Origin: Cherax quadricarinatus
Taxonomy: Eukaryota; Arthropoda; Malacostraca; Decapoda; Parastacidae
Direction of reading: 5' to 3'
Length of the DNA stretch: 64,000 nucleotides
Assembly: GCF_038502225.1 (NCBI RefSeq)
Contig: NW_027195384.1
Coordinates: 1-64,000 of the forward strand
Shown one piece after another: positions 1 through 13,226 of this stretch (position 1 is its first letter; every line of letters starts with the position of its first letter). The translations under genes and the position numbers were made by a program. Under the pieces are notes generated by a model. The model was not told where the DNA came from and ran no database searches. It saw nothing but the letters and a program-made list of their open reading frames with translations.

Positions 1-712
1 CCACTAAATAATTTTTTCATAATTATGCCCTTTGGGAAAAATAGGTAATGACAATGAAAGGTAAGTTTTTGGTAATGGGAACTTGTTGTTGTTACAGGTG
101 AAAACAGGTGGTTCCCCAAATAGTTATGGGAAATTCTTGACAGGGGTTTTACGCAGATACCCTTACCCTGTCCACCTTAATTGTTAATAAAATATAAAAC
201 ATTTTTAATTTCATCCTCAGATGGATCTGATTCAAAAAATTTATTTTAAAAATGTAAAAGTCTGAATTAATTATTTTCATCGTTGGTAAATAACCCAAAT
301 TTTGACCTCAAGATCACCCAAAATCTATGTTTGACCCAAAGTTAATTATACAGACTGAAATTAGTTTTTCCCTAATTTGTAATCTTAGTCTGAAAAGACT
401 GAAACTGAGTTTTCAAACAAGCCATTTTAATGGTATATTGAAAATTCAGCCCCACACTTAAATTTTTAAAAAACACTGTACTGCTAAAACAGCTGTTTTT
501 TGTTATGTGTCAGCAATAATGGGATTTTGGACACTACTGACCTCGGGTCAAACCATAAAGGGGTTACAGCGTCTTTTCCCCTCGTTTTTAAAGGCGATTT
601 TTGTTTGCTGTGTCAGCCTGACCACGATGATTTCGAAAATAAGACTTATACACTTCATTCACTATACACTATAAATGTCACTGTATAACTGTAAATCACA
701 CGTGAATATTAC
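1..712. other. AT-rich DNA, no recognised feature
   Basis: AT-rich sequence with many short homopolymers. A 62-codon open frame at 500-688 (plus) has no motif, repeat or neighbour that supports it as a gene. Nothing here matched the element families seen elsewhere in the window. The stretch ends at the TTTA-repeat that is the 3' tail of the next LINE. Confidence 0.5.
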
Positions 713-3700
713 TTATTTATTTATTTATTTTTTTATTTCCAATTTGAGCACATAAAACAGAGGTAAAAAAAATCAGATAAGGAGCATGCCAAAGCCACTT
801 ATACTATGCATAGCATTACGGGCATTAAAATTAACTTAAGATTAACAAAAGCAATGATGAAATCAGTAAAAAAAACAAATGTAAACAGATTACTATAATG
901 CAAAATTTGGGAGTATTACAAAGACAGGTCATATGGTTGCTTTCCCAAGTCATATGAAGGATTCTGTTGGGTAGTGTTTTTAAAAAAATAAAAAGTTAGA
1001 TTGGTTTGGGTTTTTAACTTTTTATGTGATAAAATTGTGAGAAACATTTAAAGATATACAATTTTTTGGTTCAGTTATTCAGTATTTTTTTGGGTTTTTT
1101 GGGTGAGTAAGTGATTTTTTGAGAAGAGACTTGAATTTATAAACAGGTAGTGTTTTTTTTATATTTACAGGTAATAATTTAGTTTTGGGGCCCTTTTTTA
1201 TGTGCTTTTTGGATTTTTATAGTGTGAGATGGACACGAGGAACATAAAAAAAGTGATCGGGCATTGTGTTATGGTCATGTTTCTGTTGAGGTTGGCAAGG
1301 AAAATGTTTGAGGGGGGGGTTTAAATATCAGAGTTAAGTGTTCTATGTATGTAATAGGTGTAGTAATAAGTATGGATGTTTTGTATGGTGAGTGGGTTTT
1401 GGTGTATTGAATATTGGTGGAGTGTGCTGCCTGTAGTGAGAAATTTGTTATCATTCTAACTGCAGCCTTTTTTTGGGAAATTGGTGGTCTGAGATGGTTT
1501 TGTTGAGCCACATGCACAAATTCCATAGATGAGATGGGGGTAAATAAGGGTGATATGGGGCCCAGGGGGCGGGGACTGGGGAACATAGTCCCGTATTTCG
1601 ATAGTATGCCTAATTTTGGGAAAATTTTTTCTTAGAAATTTTTTTATATGTGTATAAAAATTTTTGAGTCTATTATCAAGGTGGTTTCCCAAGAATTTCC
1701 TTTTGTTAGTTTTGGATGGGTGATCCATTTATCATTATGTTAAAAAGGGACATCTGTGGCTCTGTTACCAAACTGAATGAAGTAGGTTTTGTCAATGTTT
1801 ATGTAAGTTTGTTAGTCCTCGCCAGGTAGATTTTTTCTGAAATTGGTATTTCAGTAATGGCAAAGCGTGACTGGGCTGGGGTGAAAAAGGGCGATGTAGT
1901 GTCATCTGCAAAAAATTTGGGTTTGAAAATTAAAAAAGCTTTTGGGAAGGTCTTTTATGTATAGGAAAAGAGAAGAAAAGGGACACTTCCTGTGGGACAC
2001 CAACTGTAATTGGTTGTGCGGGAAGAGTTTCCCCCATTTGCGTACACAAAATTGGGCTTCTGTTGCTGAGGTATGACTTGAGGTAGGGAAGTGCCCTCTT
2101 ATCCATAGTGGGGAAAATTTTTCGGGAGCAAGTCATGGTAAACTGTATCAAAAGCTTTACGAAGTCAATGAAGACCCTTATGGGACCCTTTTTTTTATTG
2201 CAGTGTAGGGTTGTTCTAGCATGTATAATAGCATCATTAGTTTTTTTATTGGGCCTGAACCAAATTGGGCAGGGGTTAGTTTTTGGGGGAGATAAGGTAG
2301 GAGTAGATTGTTTATAAATTTAAATTTTTTCGAAGTTTTTTGGAGGGGGGTGTAAGTTGGATATTGGCCATGGTTATTCAACTCTTTTGGTCTCCCCCCT
2401 TTTTGTGGAGGGGGTTTGCCCCTTTTCCCTTTTGAGTACTGAAAAGGGAAGGTGGAGGATTCAATGGATTTTTTAAAAGGGAGTGTTGCAATGATTGGTG
2501 ATAGCACTTTGACACTTTTTGTATAAAAAAATTTTTGGTATTTAAATCTCCTGCCTTTTTTTTTATGCGTTGATAAAAAGGGGAGACCGTATGGGTTAGT
2601 CGGAGCTAGGAACAGTGTTTTGGGGTAGTTCCCGGTGAGGTAGTCATTTGGTGGGGTATCGGGAGCTTGGGTTTTTTATTGGAAGGTTTTGTCCTATAGT
2701 GGGGGAAGAAATCATTGAGCCCTTTTTCTGTTTCTGTTGGGGGGATTTGGGGGGTTCATCTGATTTTGTAATTTTATTTCGCTATTTTGTGATATTTTTT
2801 TTGTTCCCAGAATTTCTGATAGGGTTTTCCAGGTTTTTTTTATATCCCCTGAATTTGGGATAATCTGTTCCCCTTAATAAAATTTTTTCCCCTTTTTATC
2901 AGGCTGGTTGGGTTTGGGAGGGGGTAATTTTTTGTTTGGTCTCGGGGTTATGTGACCCATTCTGTACTTTTTTTCATATTGGTGTTTTGTTTATGTATTT
3001 GAGAATGCTGGGTGTTACCCAGGGACTGTTAGTCTCTTTGCTTTCATCTGTTTATTTTTTTAGGGCAGTGCTTTTTTAAGAGGTTTTTTTTTTTTAGAAA
3101 ATTATTAATACATTCCAATATCTGTATAGGTTTTTAAACTATGTGCCAATCAATGTTTAAATATTGGTTGTGAAGTTATTAATGGCTGCCTCATTGGAAG
3201 TCTTTAAGGTGACTTTAGTAGTGTCTTGGGGTAGTTTCCCAAAAGTTGTTATAGAAAGTAGGGTGGGGGTCTGGGTATTATCTGTAATTTGCCTGGGTTT
3301 TAAAAGGGGGGGGGTGTTGGTCCCGATGTGGGGAAAGTAGGGGAAAAACTAGTCTCTGTAACTCTTGTAGGTTTTTTTACTGTTTTGGGGGTAACATCAG
3401 TTATCAAAAGGGTTTGTTTTAATTCAGTAACGGGGGGTCCTGGGGCTTCGGGGGATTTATATTGAAGTCACCTGGGGAGTAAAAAGGGGATCTTTGTTCA
3501 TCGTGCATCAGTTATCAAATTCCAGATTTTGACTAAATTGGTTAATGTTTTACTGTGGAACTCTGTAGATCTTTTTCAATGTGAGAGGTTTTTTTAAGGG
3601 CTTTGGGTTTGAATTTGGGTATTATATATTCCCCTGTTTTATCCCTTGTGCAAGTATTAGTGATACATTCTAGTTTTCTGAAATGATATGGCTGTGCCAC

Positions 3701-4485
3701 CCCCCTTTTTGGGCTGGCCTACAGTTGTGTATGGCTTTTAACCAGGAATAAAGACATCTGGGGCTATCAGGCTTTTTGCCAGGGTTTTAGTTAGTGTAAT
3801 GATGGACATAATTTGGGATGTAAGGGAATTTTTAATGCTATGAATAACGTAAACCTTGAAAGATCTGATATTGTAGTTAAAGATAATTTTTTTGTTGTTG
3901 GCACTGAGAAGTGCCTTTTATTGGGTTTTCAGTGTAGTAATTACAGTAACTGTTTGATTTTATTTAAGTCATTAAATAAGAGGTTGGTATCAGGGTCAAT
4001 GCTTTTAAACATAAAAATTTGTAGTGAATCTATAGTTTGAATTAAGTATAAAACAAAATAAATAGTCTTAAACTAAAAAAAACATGGATTATTTAACAAA
4101 TGAAAAAAAATGGGGCTAGGGGCCAAAAAACAAATAAAGGTGATCAAATAGTGGAGCTTGGGAATATGATAGTAGGTAGTACTATAAAGGTAATTTTTTT
4201 AAAATTAGAATTATAGTATAAAAAATTTTAAATAAAAGGAAAAATAGGTTGTGGGGAACAAAAAGTGGTAATCAAAAAATGAGTTTTGGGAAAATAATGG
4301 CAAAAATTTTGAACTTATTCTCTTTTAGCACCTGAGAATGGGACCCCTTTATTATTTTAACAATTGTGAATATATAAACTAAGGTAGTTATATAAAGCTA
4401 AAAAAAAGGAGAAAATATATAGGGACCAAAATTAAGTAATGGTAAGCAGTTAAATGGACAGATGGTAAATTATAATATAAACTTA
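713..4485 (-). mobile_element. CR1/L2-type LINE (family A), near full-length ORF2 region, degenerate
   Basis: The order on the minus strand is a 5' AT-rich leader (about 4,485-4,046), an APE-type endonuclease region (about 4,045-3,000), reverse transcriptase (about 2,990-1,100) and a 3' UTR ending in TTTA repeats (AAAT on the element strand) at 713-735. Short conserved reverse-transcriptase pieces survive in shifting frames, for example AAVRMITN near 1,450 and GVPQ near 2,000. The cleaner copies at 47.1, 51.1-54.6 and 58.9-60.0 kb show the same sequence in readable frames. Frames here are broken by homopolymer errors as well as possible real decay, so the number of genuine mutations cannot be judged. 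ORF1 is not seen next to this copy. CR1/L2 placement comes from the EN-RT layout and the microsatellite tail, not from a search. Confidence 0.8.
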
Positions 4486-4489
4486 TTTT

Positions 4490-7400
4490 TTATTTTTTTT
4501 TTATCACACTGGCGTTCCCCCCAAGGCAGGGGGGCCAAAAAAATTTAAACATTCACTCCATCACTGTCTTCCAGAAAGGGGGGGTTTACACTGTTTTTAA
4601 AAATACAACATTCCCCTCCCCTTTAGAGTGCAGGCACTGTACTTTCCCCTCTCCCGGACTCAAGTCCGGGCCCCCCCGGGTTTCCCCGAATCCTTCATAA
4701 ATGTTACTTTGCTCACACTCCAACAGCCCGTCAAGTATTAAAACCCCTTTTTCTCCATTCCTCCTATCAAACAAACCCCATCATTCCTCCTGGAAGTCCC
4801 AAACCCCACCAAAAAACCCCCTTCCCCCCTTTCCCCCAACCTTTCCTAGGGCCCACCCCCTACCCCGGGGCCCTTTCCCTTTCCCCTCAGACTGATACCC
4901 TTGAAGTCATTCTGTTTCGCCCCCTTTTCTCTACATGTCTGAACCCCCCAACCCTTCCCCAGCCCTCTGGGGCAACAGTTTTTTGGGAATCCCCCACCCC
5001 CTCCTAACTTCCCAAAATCGAATTCTCTGCATTATATTCACACCCACATTGCCCCCAGACATGACATCTCCACTGCCCCCCAGCCTTCTCCCCGCTGCAA
5101 CATTTTCCCACCTTCACACCCATATAAGGCGTTGGAAAACTTACCTCATACATCCCCTCTTTGCCTCCAAAAGGGCAAAGTTCTTTGTCTCCACAGACTC
5201 CTAAATTACCCTCACTCTTTTTTCCCTCATCAACCCCCGATTTTACCTCATCTTTCATTGACCCATCCCTTTTCAGCCCCCCCCAAATATCTGAATACGT
5301 TCACCTCCCCCCATTCCCCTCCCTCCCAAACTGATATTCAATCTTTTTATCCTTAATCTTTTTTTTATCCTCATAACCTTACTCTTTCCTGTATTCACCT
5401 TTTAAATTTTTTTCTTTGCCCCCCTACCAAAATTTATCCACCAATCTCCCAACTTCTCTTCAGGAAACTCCCAAGAGCACAGTGTCATCAGCAAAGAAAA
5501 AAACTGTGACAACCCCACTTTTTGTGTGATTCTTTTTCTTTTTAAATCCACGCCTCTTTTCCAAGACCCCCGCATTTACTTCTCACAACCCCATCCATAA
5601 ATATATTAAAAAAAGTGACATCACATCCTTGTCAAAGGGCCCTCCTTTACGGGGAAAAAAATTTCCCCTTTTCCTGCATACTCAAACCCGGCCTCACTAC
5701 CCTTTCCGTAAAAAACTCTTCCCGCTTTCGTAACCTACCTCCCCCCACCCAACATTTTTAACATCTGGCCACATTGCCCCCTATCCACCCTGCCCATGTT
5801 TTTTTTCCAAATCCATAAATCCCAAAAAGATCTTTTTTACCCTTTTTCCAAATACTGTTCATTATATGTTTCACTGTAAACACCTGGTCCACCCCCTTTC
5901 CCCTTTTCCTAAAGCCCCTTGTTCATCTGCTATCCTATTCCCCTCTTACTCTTAATTTTTTTCAATTATAACTCTACCATACACTTTCCCAAAATTTAAC
6001 CCCAACAGACTTATCCCCTATAATTTTACCCCTTTTTTACCCCCTTTGCCTTTATACAAAGGAACTATGCATGCTCTCTCCAATCCCTATTTACCTTACC
6101 CTTTTCCATACATTTATTAAATAATTGCCCCAAAACCACCCCAAAAATATATCCCCCTGCTTTTAACATTTCTATCTTTATCCCATCAATCCCGCCTTCC
6201 CCCCTTTCATTTTCCCTTTGCCTCACAAATTTCCCCCACACTCACAACTGGCTCTTCCCCCTCCCCCCCCAAAAATGTTTTCCTCCTTGCCCCCATACAC
6301 CAAACCCCAGCTTCCTATCTTCATCAACATTTAACAATTTCTCAAAAAATTTCCCCCATCTTCCCAATCCCCTAACTCTCCATTTAATAACTCTCCCCCT
6401 ATTTTTAACTGACAAAAACCATTTTTTTTCTGGCTTTTTTAACTTGTTAATCTCCTCCCAAAATTTTTTATTTTCAACAAAAAATTTTTTTGAAAAATCT
6501 CCCCACTCTCTCATTTTTCTCTCTTTTTCATTTTCTTCACCCCCTCTCTTCCTCTCTCTTTTTCTCCATATACTTTCCCCCCTTGCATCACTTCTACTTT
6601 GTAAAAACTTTCAAAACAACTTTTCTCCCATACTCTCTTTACATCATTTCCCCCAACCCCTTTTTCCCTCCTGCACCCACTTTCCTGTAACCACAAACTT
6701 CTGCTGAACACTCCCAACACTACATTTTTAATCCTACCCCCTCCTCTTTGGCCCCATTGCCCATGTTTTCATTTGCCCATTTTATCCTCCAATAGCTGTT
6801 TTTATCTTACCCTAACTGCCCCCCTTTTTGTTTATAAACCTTCACCCCCTCTCTTCCCGATCTTCTATTCTCCTTGTATCCCCTCCACCTTTTACTCCCC
6901 AGTGTAGCTACAACTAGAAAGTGATCTGATATATCCCGTGGCCCCTCTAAAAACCTGTACATCCTGAAGTCTACTCAGCAGTCTTTTATCTCCAATACAT
7001 AACCCAAACCCAAACTCCCTTCATTTCCTTCACATCATACCTTGTTATTTTTTTTATCCTTTTTTCAAAAATTTTTACCTATCCCAAACCCCCTTTCTAT
7101 AAAAAGTTCAATAAAAGGGCCCCATTATCTTTTTAACCTGGCACCCCAAATTTACCTACCACCCCTCTCAAAAATTTTTCTCCTACTTTAGCCTTCAGGC
7201 CCCCTACCACAATTACTCTCCGGGTTTTAAAAGGCTCCTGTACTTTCCCTTTAAACATCCCCCAAAATCTCTCTCTTTTTGCATTTTCCCCTCTTCTCCA
7301 GGTGCATTAAAGCTTATTATGACCCCCTTCTGGGATCCAACCTTTCTTTAATCCACATAATTCTTGAATTTACACATTCATATTCTCTTTCTCCTTCCAT

Positions 7401-7860
7401 AACTGATCATTTAACATTCCCTTCCCCCCTTCCTTTGCTCTAACCCCTCCCCAGATACTCCAGATTTAATCCCATTTTTTTCCCCCACTGAAACTCTCCT
7501 CCCCCTTCAGCTTTGTTTCACTTAGGCCAGGACATCCAACTTTTTTTCTTTCCCTCATCAGCAATCATCTGTTTTTTGTCATCCGCACTACACCCCACGC
7601 ACTTTTAAACAACCCAGTTTTAAAAGTTTTTTCTTCTTTTTTTTTTAGTAAATGTATACAGGAAAAAAGGGGTTTTTTTCCCCATTGCCCCGGGCTTTTA
7701 GTCGCCTCTTTGACACCCCTTGGCTTAGGGAGGAAAAAATTTCTTTTCCACTTCCCCATGGAAATAGAAGAAAAAAAAAAGGACAAGAGCTTTTTTGGAA
7801 AAGGAAAAAAAACCCAGATGTATGTATATTTTATATGATGTGCTTTTGAAGTGTGACCAA
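4490..7860 (-). mobile_element. RTE-like LINE (family B), near full-length, degenerate
   Basis: The minus-strand copy runs from a 3' end at about 4,490 (same 3' UTR as the clean copies at 47,665 and 56,645) through the reverse-transcriptase region (about 4,700-6,480) to an endonuclease region (about 6,900-7,500), where a short piece resembling the family's RGATDI/SDH segment is visible. A 5' leader at about 7,560-7,860 also occurs, inverted, at 39.7 kb. In this family a single protein carries the APE endonuclease and RT. Long C and T runs replace the mixed bases of the clean copies, so most frames are broken. It is probably real but poorly sequenced. Its 3' end abuts the 5' side of the family A LINE at 4,485. 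Confidence 0.75.
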
Positions 7861-7864
7861 AGTG

Positions 7865-8639
7865 TAAGTGGGGGGTACCCAAAGGTTCCCCTGTTATCTA
7901 GCGGTATAAAAAAATTTTAAGGTGGTAGCAATTGCCCCAAAGAGTTGGTATAGGTTGTTGACAAGATAAAGATTAAAATAGATTTAAAAAAAACAAAAAA
8001 AAAATTTCAAAATTTAAAAAGTCCCAAAAAGGAATAATAGAAAAAAAATAACAATGGTAATGTCGGGGGTTTTAATATGATGGTAAGATGGTAGACAGGT
8101 ACCCAGGTACACAGGCCAAGGGATAATAAAAAGGGTTTGGGGGTTGAATATCAAATTTGGGAAAATTTGGAAACAAAATGGGGAAGTATAAAATAATGTT
8201 TAATGTACAAAAGTAAAATTGACTTTAGTAAATATGGTGTTTAAAAAAATTTTTAGTAAGTAATAATGATTACAAAAAGTAAAAAAGTAATGTTTATTTC
8301 ATTCAATATTGCACTGGTAGTTATACTTGAGGTTTTATGGGGAAAAAAGGGGAATTAAATAATCTAGGATAGTAAATTTGGGATTAAAACAGGTAAAAAG
8401 GGAATTAGACAAGTAATGGTTATTAAATGTCAAAAAAGTTAAAGTAAATTGAAATTTTAGTAAAAAAAGATATTTATTAATTTTAGTAAAATAATATCAA
8501 TTGATAGTATTTAAAAAAAAATGAAGTAAAAAAAAATGGGCAGAGAAAGTATCAATTCAACTAATTTTTAAACCCAACAATAGTAAATAAGAAAATCACA
8601 TAATGATTATGCACAGTAAAATCACAAAATGAGGTAGTT
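7865..8639. other. AT-rich stretch, possibly LINE inter-ORF DNA
   Basis: Poly-A and T-rich sequence with TAGTAA-like words. No open frame or TIR was recognised. Because an ORF1-like fragment follows on the minus strand at 8,642, this may be the ORF1-ORF2 spacer of a family A LINE copy, but it aligns poorly by eye with the spacer at 52.1-53.3 kb. Confidence 0.35.
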
Positions 8640-8641
8640 GA

Positions 8642-8990
8642 TTATTTAATTACTAAAAGATTGTACCCAAAGAAATTTGGGAAAAATAATAGAAAAACGA
8701 CCGCACTATGAGGCTTCAGGTTGGACATTTTCCCGTTATTCTCTGTAAAATTAGTATCCCTGGGAAAACGTGATAGATCATTTTTCATTCGTGATTGTGT
8801 ACAGTTGACCCCCCATTTGTTTTTCCCAACTAGAATTTTCCCATCCCCTGTGAAGCATTGGTGTTTGTTATTATTCTCTCGCTTAAGTTTTTTAATTTTT
8901 ACAGGAGGTTTTGACATTTTTTTGGGAAGACACTCGTTTTTTATCCTTTTCTTTTTTTTTACTTACACAAAATAAATTTCACTGTTAATA
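8642..8990 (-). pseudogene. LINE ORF1 C-terminal fragment (Baculo_FP-like domain)
   Basis: The minus-strand frame contains KLKRENNNKHQCF followed by GDGKILVGKN. This corresponds to the clean family A ORF1 segment at 53,331-53,534 (KLKCENNDKIHQCF, DGQILVRKT). Such C-terminal segments are typical of ORF1 proteins of CR1-like LINEs that resemble the Baculo_FP domain, which bind the element RNA. The fragment is isolated: no EN-RT of the same copy follows directly on the minus strand, and the N-terminal coiled coil is not recognisable upstream. Confidence 0.6.
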
Positions 8991-10240
8991 TATATTTGGG
9001 CTTTCACTTTATATATAAGTTCCTTTAATATAACAGGTAGATCTATAAGAAACAATCTTGTTTTTAATTTCTGTCTAAAAACATTAAAAACACAGTTATA
9101 ACTCAGACAAACAAATCACTTGGGGTGTTGTCTTAATCACAATTTCCCAGATTACAGTGGGGGGATTTTATCACCCAGCCCCCTTTTTCTTTGGTGCCCC
9201 TTGGGTACCCCCGTTTTTTTTGGGTAAAGCTGGGGCCCCTTTTCTTTGGCGGGCCCATTCTCTGTGATTAGCTGAAGGACCTTTTCTGATTTATATTGTA
9301 AAACACAGTTTTTCAGTTTTTTAAAGGGCCGGCTCAAAGGGTTTTTTGTACCTGGTAAAAATTTTGGACCACATTGGTTTTTTCCGGTTGAACCCCAAAT
9401 TCTTTGAGAATTTTTTACCATATGTTATATAATTTAGGAAACAGTGATAAATGACACAAATGCCACAGCCCCCCTGGAGACGAGGTCAGAACTGTAAAAC
9501 CCTAAAAATTGGGCTGTCAAAGTACAATTTTTTGTATAAATTTCCCCTAGGTGTTTGTGCATATTTCATTGGGGTGGCTGCGAAATACCTTTTTGGGCTC
9601 AAAAAAACACCTTATGCCGATTAAGGTTGATTCAAAATTTTGGGCTCAAGAATTGCGAATCCCCCCATTAAAAAAATTGTAACAACCCTTTCTCTTTTTA
9701 AGTGGCTTGGTGTTTCAACACCTTCGACAGGACGGGGGACTTGATAGAAGCTTAATGTCCTTTTTGGGCCACGCTTTCCCTTGTTAGGAAAGCAAAACTG
9801 GACACTATGTTCCACAAAAGTCTTTGTTCACAAGTTTACAAGAGAAGCTGATACACTTCAAGTGTTTAATTTTTTGAGACATTGTTCACCAACCCCGATC
9901 AGTATCCTGGCTCGTGTCACTCCTAGAGTCAAAATGTTTTTCCCCCCCACGCCCCGCCGCACTGCCCTGCACAAAAAAAAAAGGACCTAGTACCTGCATC
10001 CTGTCACCTCCGATGAAGCAAAGCAGAATGTTTTCTTGCTGTTTTAAACATAGACAACAATGTACACTATTTTACTATGGAAAAAAGGGGGAGCAGGATT
10101 TTCCAATTGTCCCAAGAAGATGTACTGTCCTTTAAAAATCCCTTTTGGGCCCCCCAAGGAGCAGAGGTCCTTGACTAGTGGATACATCTGTGATCAATTA
10201 CTCACTCTGCGTAAACAAGAGCCGCCCCTTCTGAGGCTTG
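8991..10240. other. Unassigned degraded sequence
   Basis: Several short open frames occur (9,152-9,421 minus, 9,621-9,815 minus, 9,781-10,254 plus), but none shows a known motif and they conflict with each other. Homopolymer errors are heavy. The piece at 8,991-9,430 could be more of the LINE ORF1, since it lies upstream on the same strand. I cannot support that from motifs. Confidence 0.3.
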
Positions 10241-10329
10241 GCCACCAGGGCTGAAAAGGGGGAAGGGGTGAAAGGGCTGAAGGGGGGTGATCCCTCCTGG
10301 AGAAAATTTTTCCCCATTATGACCTTTCA

Positions 10330-10948
10330 TACATGAAAACCCCTTTAAATCTGTTATTTCCTCCCCCCAAACATCTCCCTTTCTAACCTCAACAGAACCA
10401 GGCCCCAACACAAGGAAATCCTTTTTGATGCCTTGTCCATCTCACCTATGCAAAACTCAAAGCAAAAAAAAGGCCCTAAAATCTAATTCATTACCTGTAA
10501 ATATAAAAAAACACTCCTGTTTATAAATTCAAGTCTCTTTCAAAGATCATTCTCACCCAAAAACCCAAAAAAATACTGAAAACGAAACCCTTTTAAATTG
10601 TTTTCTTAAATGTTTTCATAATTATATCAAAAATTTAAACCTAAGACCCAAATCTAACTTGTTATTTTTTAAATACACTACCTAACAGAATACTCCATTC
10701 TACTGAAGTACAGCAATGCATGCAACCATATGACCTGCCCTTTGTAATACTCATTTGTGCTTTTCTGTTATCTGTTTACAAAATGTTTTATCACTGATTA
10801 CATCATTGCTTAGTTAATCTTAAGTTAATTTTAAGCTTGCCTAAGCATGCATACAAGTGGCTTTGGCATGCTGCTCTACCTGTATTTTTTGTACTCTGTA
10901 TGTATGTTCAATTATTAAATAAATAAAAAATAAATAAATAAATAAAAG
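10330..10948 (+). mobile_element. Family A LINE 3' end, 5'-truncated
   Basis: This plus-strand copy holds the last RT codons and the 3' UTR of family A. It includes the conserved 3' UTR block around the GCATGC and TTAATCTTAAGTTAATTT words and ends in an imperfect AAAT microsatellite at about 10,914-10,947. It is the same terminus seen inverted at 713 and 58,853 and in direct orientation at 39,107. Another LINE begins immediately after the tail. Confidence 0.8.
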
Positions 10949-11775
10949 TGGCAGATGCAGTTTAATATAGACAAATGCAAAGTCCTAAATGTGGACAGTT
11001 AAATAACCATGCCACATATAAACTAAATAATGAGTCTTAATACACGAATTGATTGCAAAAGATTTAGGAGTTCTGTTTAGTAATCAAAAGCCAATACAAC
11101 AGTGCATTAGTGTTCACAATAAAGTCGGGAATTCTTGGCTTCATATCTAGAAGATAAAAATGAAGTTTTCCCAGGTTGTTCTTCAACTCTATATATCCTT
11201 GGTTAGGCCCCATTTAGACTATGCTGCTCAGTTCTGGTCACTGTATTACAGAATGGATATAAATGCACTGGAAAACATACAGAGGAAGATGACAATGATG
11301 ATCCCATGTATCAGAAATCTTCCTATCAGGATAGACTGAGGGCCCTGAATCTGCACTTTTCAAAGGCATAGAATTAGGGGATATGATCGAGGGGTATAAA
11401 TGGAAAACAGGAATAAATAAAGGGGATTAAAGAAGGCAAAATTTCCAGCCAAGACAGGACTCGCAGCAATGGTTTTAGTTGGAAAAGTTCAAATTCAGGA
11501 AGGATATAGGAAAGCACTGGTTTGGTAATAGAGTTGTGGATGAGGGAACAAACTCGAGTACAGTTATTGAGGCTAAAACGTTGTGTAGTTTTAAAAATTA
11601 GTTAGATAAATACATGGGGGGTGTGGGAGGATTGACCTGGTGGGCTGGGTCTGGTGCCATGCTCCTTCCTTGATGGAGGTGACCAGACGGGGTTTTTGGG
11701 CTAATAGGGGGGGCATGGACCTGCTCTGCAGGGGTAAAGGCCTGGGTGTTCCTTTCATGTTCTTGAAATCACCCA
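10949..11775 (+). mobile_element. CR1-like LINE (family C), RT C-terminal part and 3' end
   Basis: The plus frame starts with WQMQFNIDKCKVLN, the RT segment that follows the FADD catalytic box in CR1-like elements. It continues through a thumb-like segment with LVRPHLDYAAQFW and an ENIQRKM block. Several stops and frame changes make it a pseudogene. The 3' end has the GACCTGC...GGCCTG...GTTCCT pattern and a short TTCATGTTCTTG remnant of the TTATGTTC tail. It directly follows the AAAT tail of the family A copy, so it may have been the insertion target of that copy, or the reverse. Confidence 0.75.
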
Positions 11776-12149
11776 AAGAAAAAAATCGGGGCCCGAGATT
11801 TGATTGCAGTTATCGGGGGAATTTCCCCTTGATACAGTAGGCCCCGCTTTAGGGGTTTGTTTACAGCGCCCGCTTTACGGCATTTCAAATCAGCCCAAAA
11901 ACTGCAAACGGCCCCCACCGATTTTCTAATAGTCACTCCCCCCCGGGTTTGTTTACATTCTCTTGAGACCCAAGCAAAAGCCTCCATTATGTCTGGAAAA
12001 AAAAAATTTTCAAGTTTTTTTAAAAGTTTTTCCCATATTTTATATATTTTGAAATTATACTTATGTACCCCATACCTAAATAAACTTACATACCGTGCTG
12101 GGGGCAGGTACACAAAAATCAGAAAGTGTCTTTTGTCTCGAGCGCCCTA

Positions 12150-12391
12150 TTAGTAATGATAATAATAATCTCGAGCTCATTAAATGTCGATATTATGTTA
12201 ATATAAATATTTTCATTAATATCTAGTATTTTTTCAAAATTTATAATAAACACAATGCATAAATATGAAGATGATAAATAAAACCCACAGTAGAATAAAT
12301 AAACAAATATGAGATGTGGTAGCAGACGACTTGCACAAATGGCGCCAAAATTGAAATGATAATAATAATAATAATAAAATAATAATAATAA
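12150..12391. repeat. AAT microsatellite plus about 200-bp unit, first copy
   Basis: A TAA-rich run followed by a unit containing GTTAATATAAATATTTTCATTAAT, then an ATA/AAT run at 12,357-12,391. The same unit recurs at 13,226-13,420 after an AAT run, so the MITE at 12,394-13,187 sits between two copies of one tandem unit. Confidence 0.7.
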
Positions 12392-12393
12392 TA

Positions 12394-13187
12394 CAGTGCC
12401 CCTCGTTTTTCAGAATTAATCCGTCCTGGAGGAGCTACTATAAATGAAATTTACGTTTTTAAATCAATTTTCCCATAAGAAATAATGTAAATACAATTAA
12501 TCCGTTTCTGACACTCAGAAGTATTAAAACAAAAAATTTTTTACATGAAATACATGTAGTACATAAACAATACAAGGGGAAATGATGAATGAAGCATTAA
12601 CAGCATAACACTTACCTTTTTTGGGAGATTCTTCTTAGTGTATGGGAGACTGGAGGAGGAGAAAGATTGATTGTTTACATTTTGGGAAAGGGGAACCCCC
12701 TTCCAGCAACACCTCAGGTACCAATTGCTTCTCTGGGGTTTTGTTTTCCCTCTGTTTCTTAATGCCACTGGGACCACCCTTGAAGTCACTCTAGTCCTGT
12801 CTCCAAAGTAACTGTGGAGAGCTCTTTCTGGTGTCTCTTCTCCCTTCCAAAAGGGGCCCAAGACTTTGTCACTGTACATATTTCTCACCTTCTTTCCCAC
12901 AGGCTTGGCACTAGAGCTCTTTGGAGCCATAGGTAGCTTATTTAGTACTTTGCAAGCACTAAAATGAGTGGAATATTATGAAATATTAGAGCACTTGAGG
13001 ACCTTCACTCACTGGTAAACAATGCCAGACTGGCTGGGTAGGGAGGCCTCCCGGCTCACACCAGTGCGTAGTGTCCTGGACGAACTCATTCGAGTCAACC
13101 TATGAAAAGCAGTCCATTTTTATACAAAATACCCCCTATGATTGGCAAAATTTACGATTGCGAGAACTACGAAAGCGAGGACCACTG
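12394..13187. mobile_element. Tigger-type MITE (family B TIRs), about 794 bp
   Basis: The left TIR starts CAGTGCCCCTCG at 12,394 after TA, and the right TIR ends CGAGGACCACTG at 13,187. The termini are inverted, with the CAGTGG(T/A)CCCTCG consensus shared by copies ending at 25,573 and 32,978. A 129-codon frame at 12,541-12,930 (minus) starts MAPKSSSAKP, which could be a relic of a transposase N-terminus, but no helix-turn-helix or DDD motif is evident. The copy is non-autonomous. Confidence 0.7.
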
Positions 13188-13193
13188 TTTAAA

Positions 13194-13226
<33 letters not shown>

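Noticed and set aside
12541..12930. 129-codon protein gene starting MAPKSSSAKP
   Set aside because: It lies wholly between Tigger-type TIRs and runs into AT-rich terminal DNA; no conserved domain is seen. At most a transposase relic.
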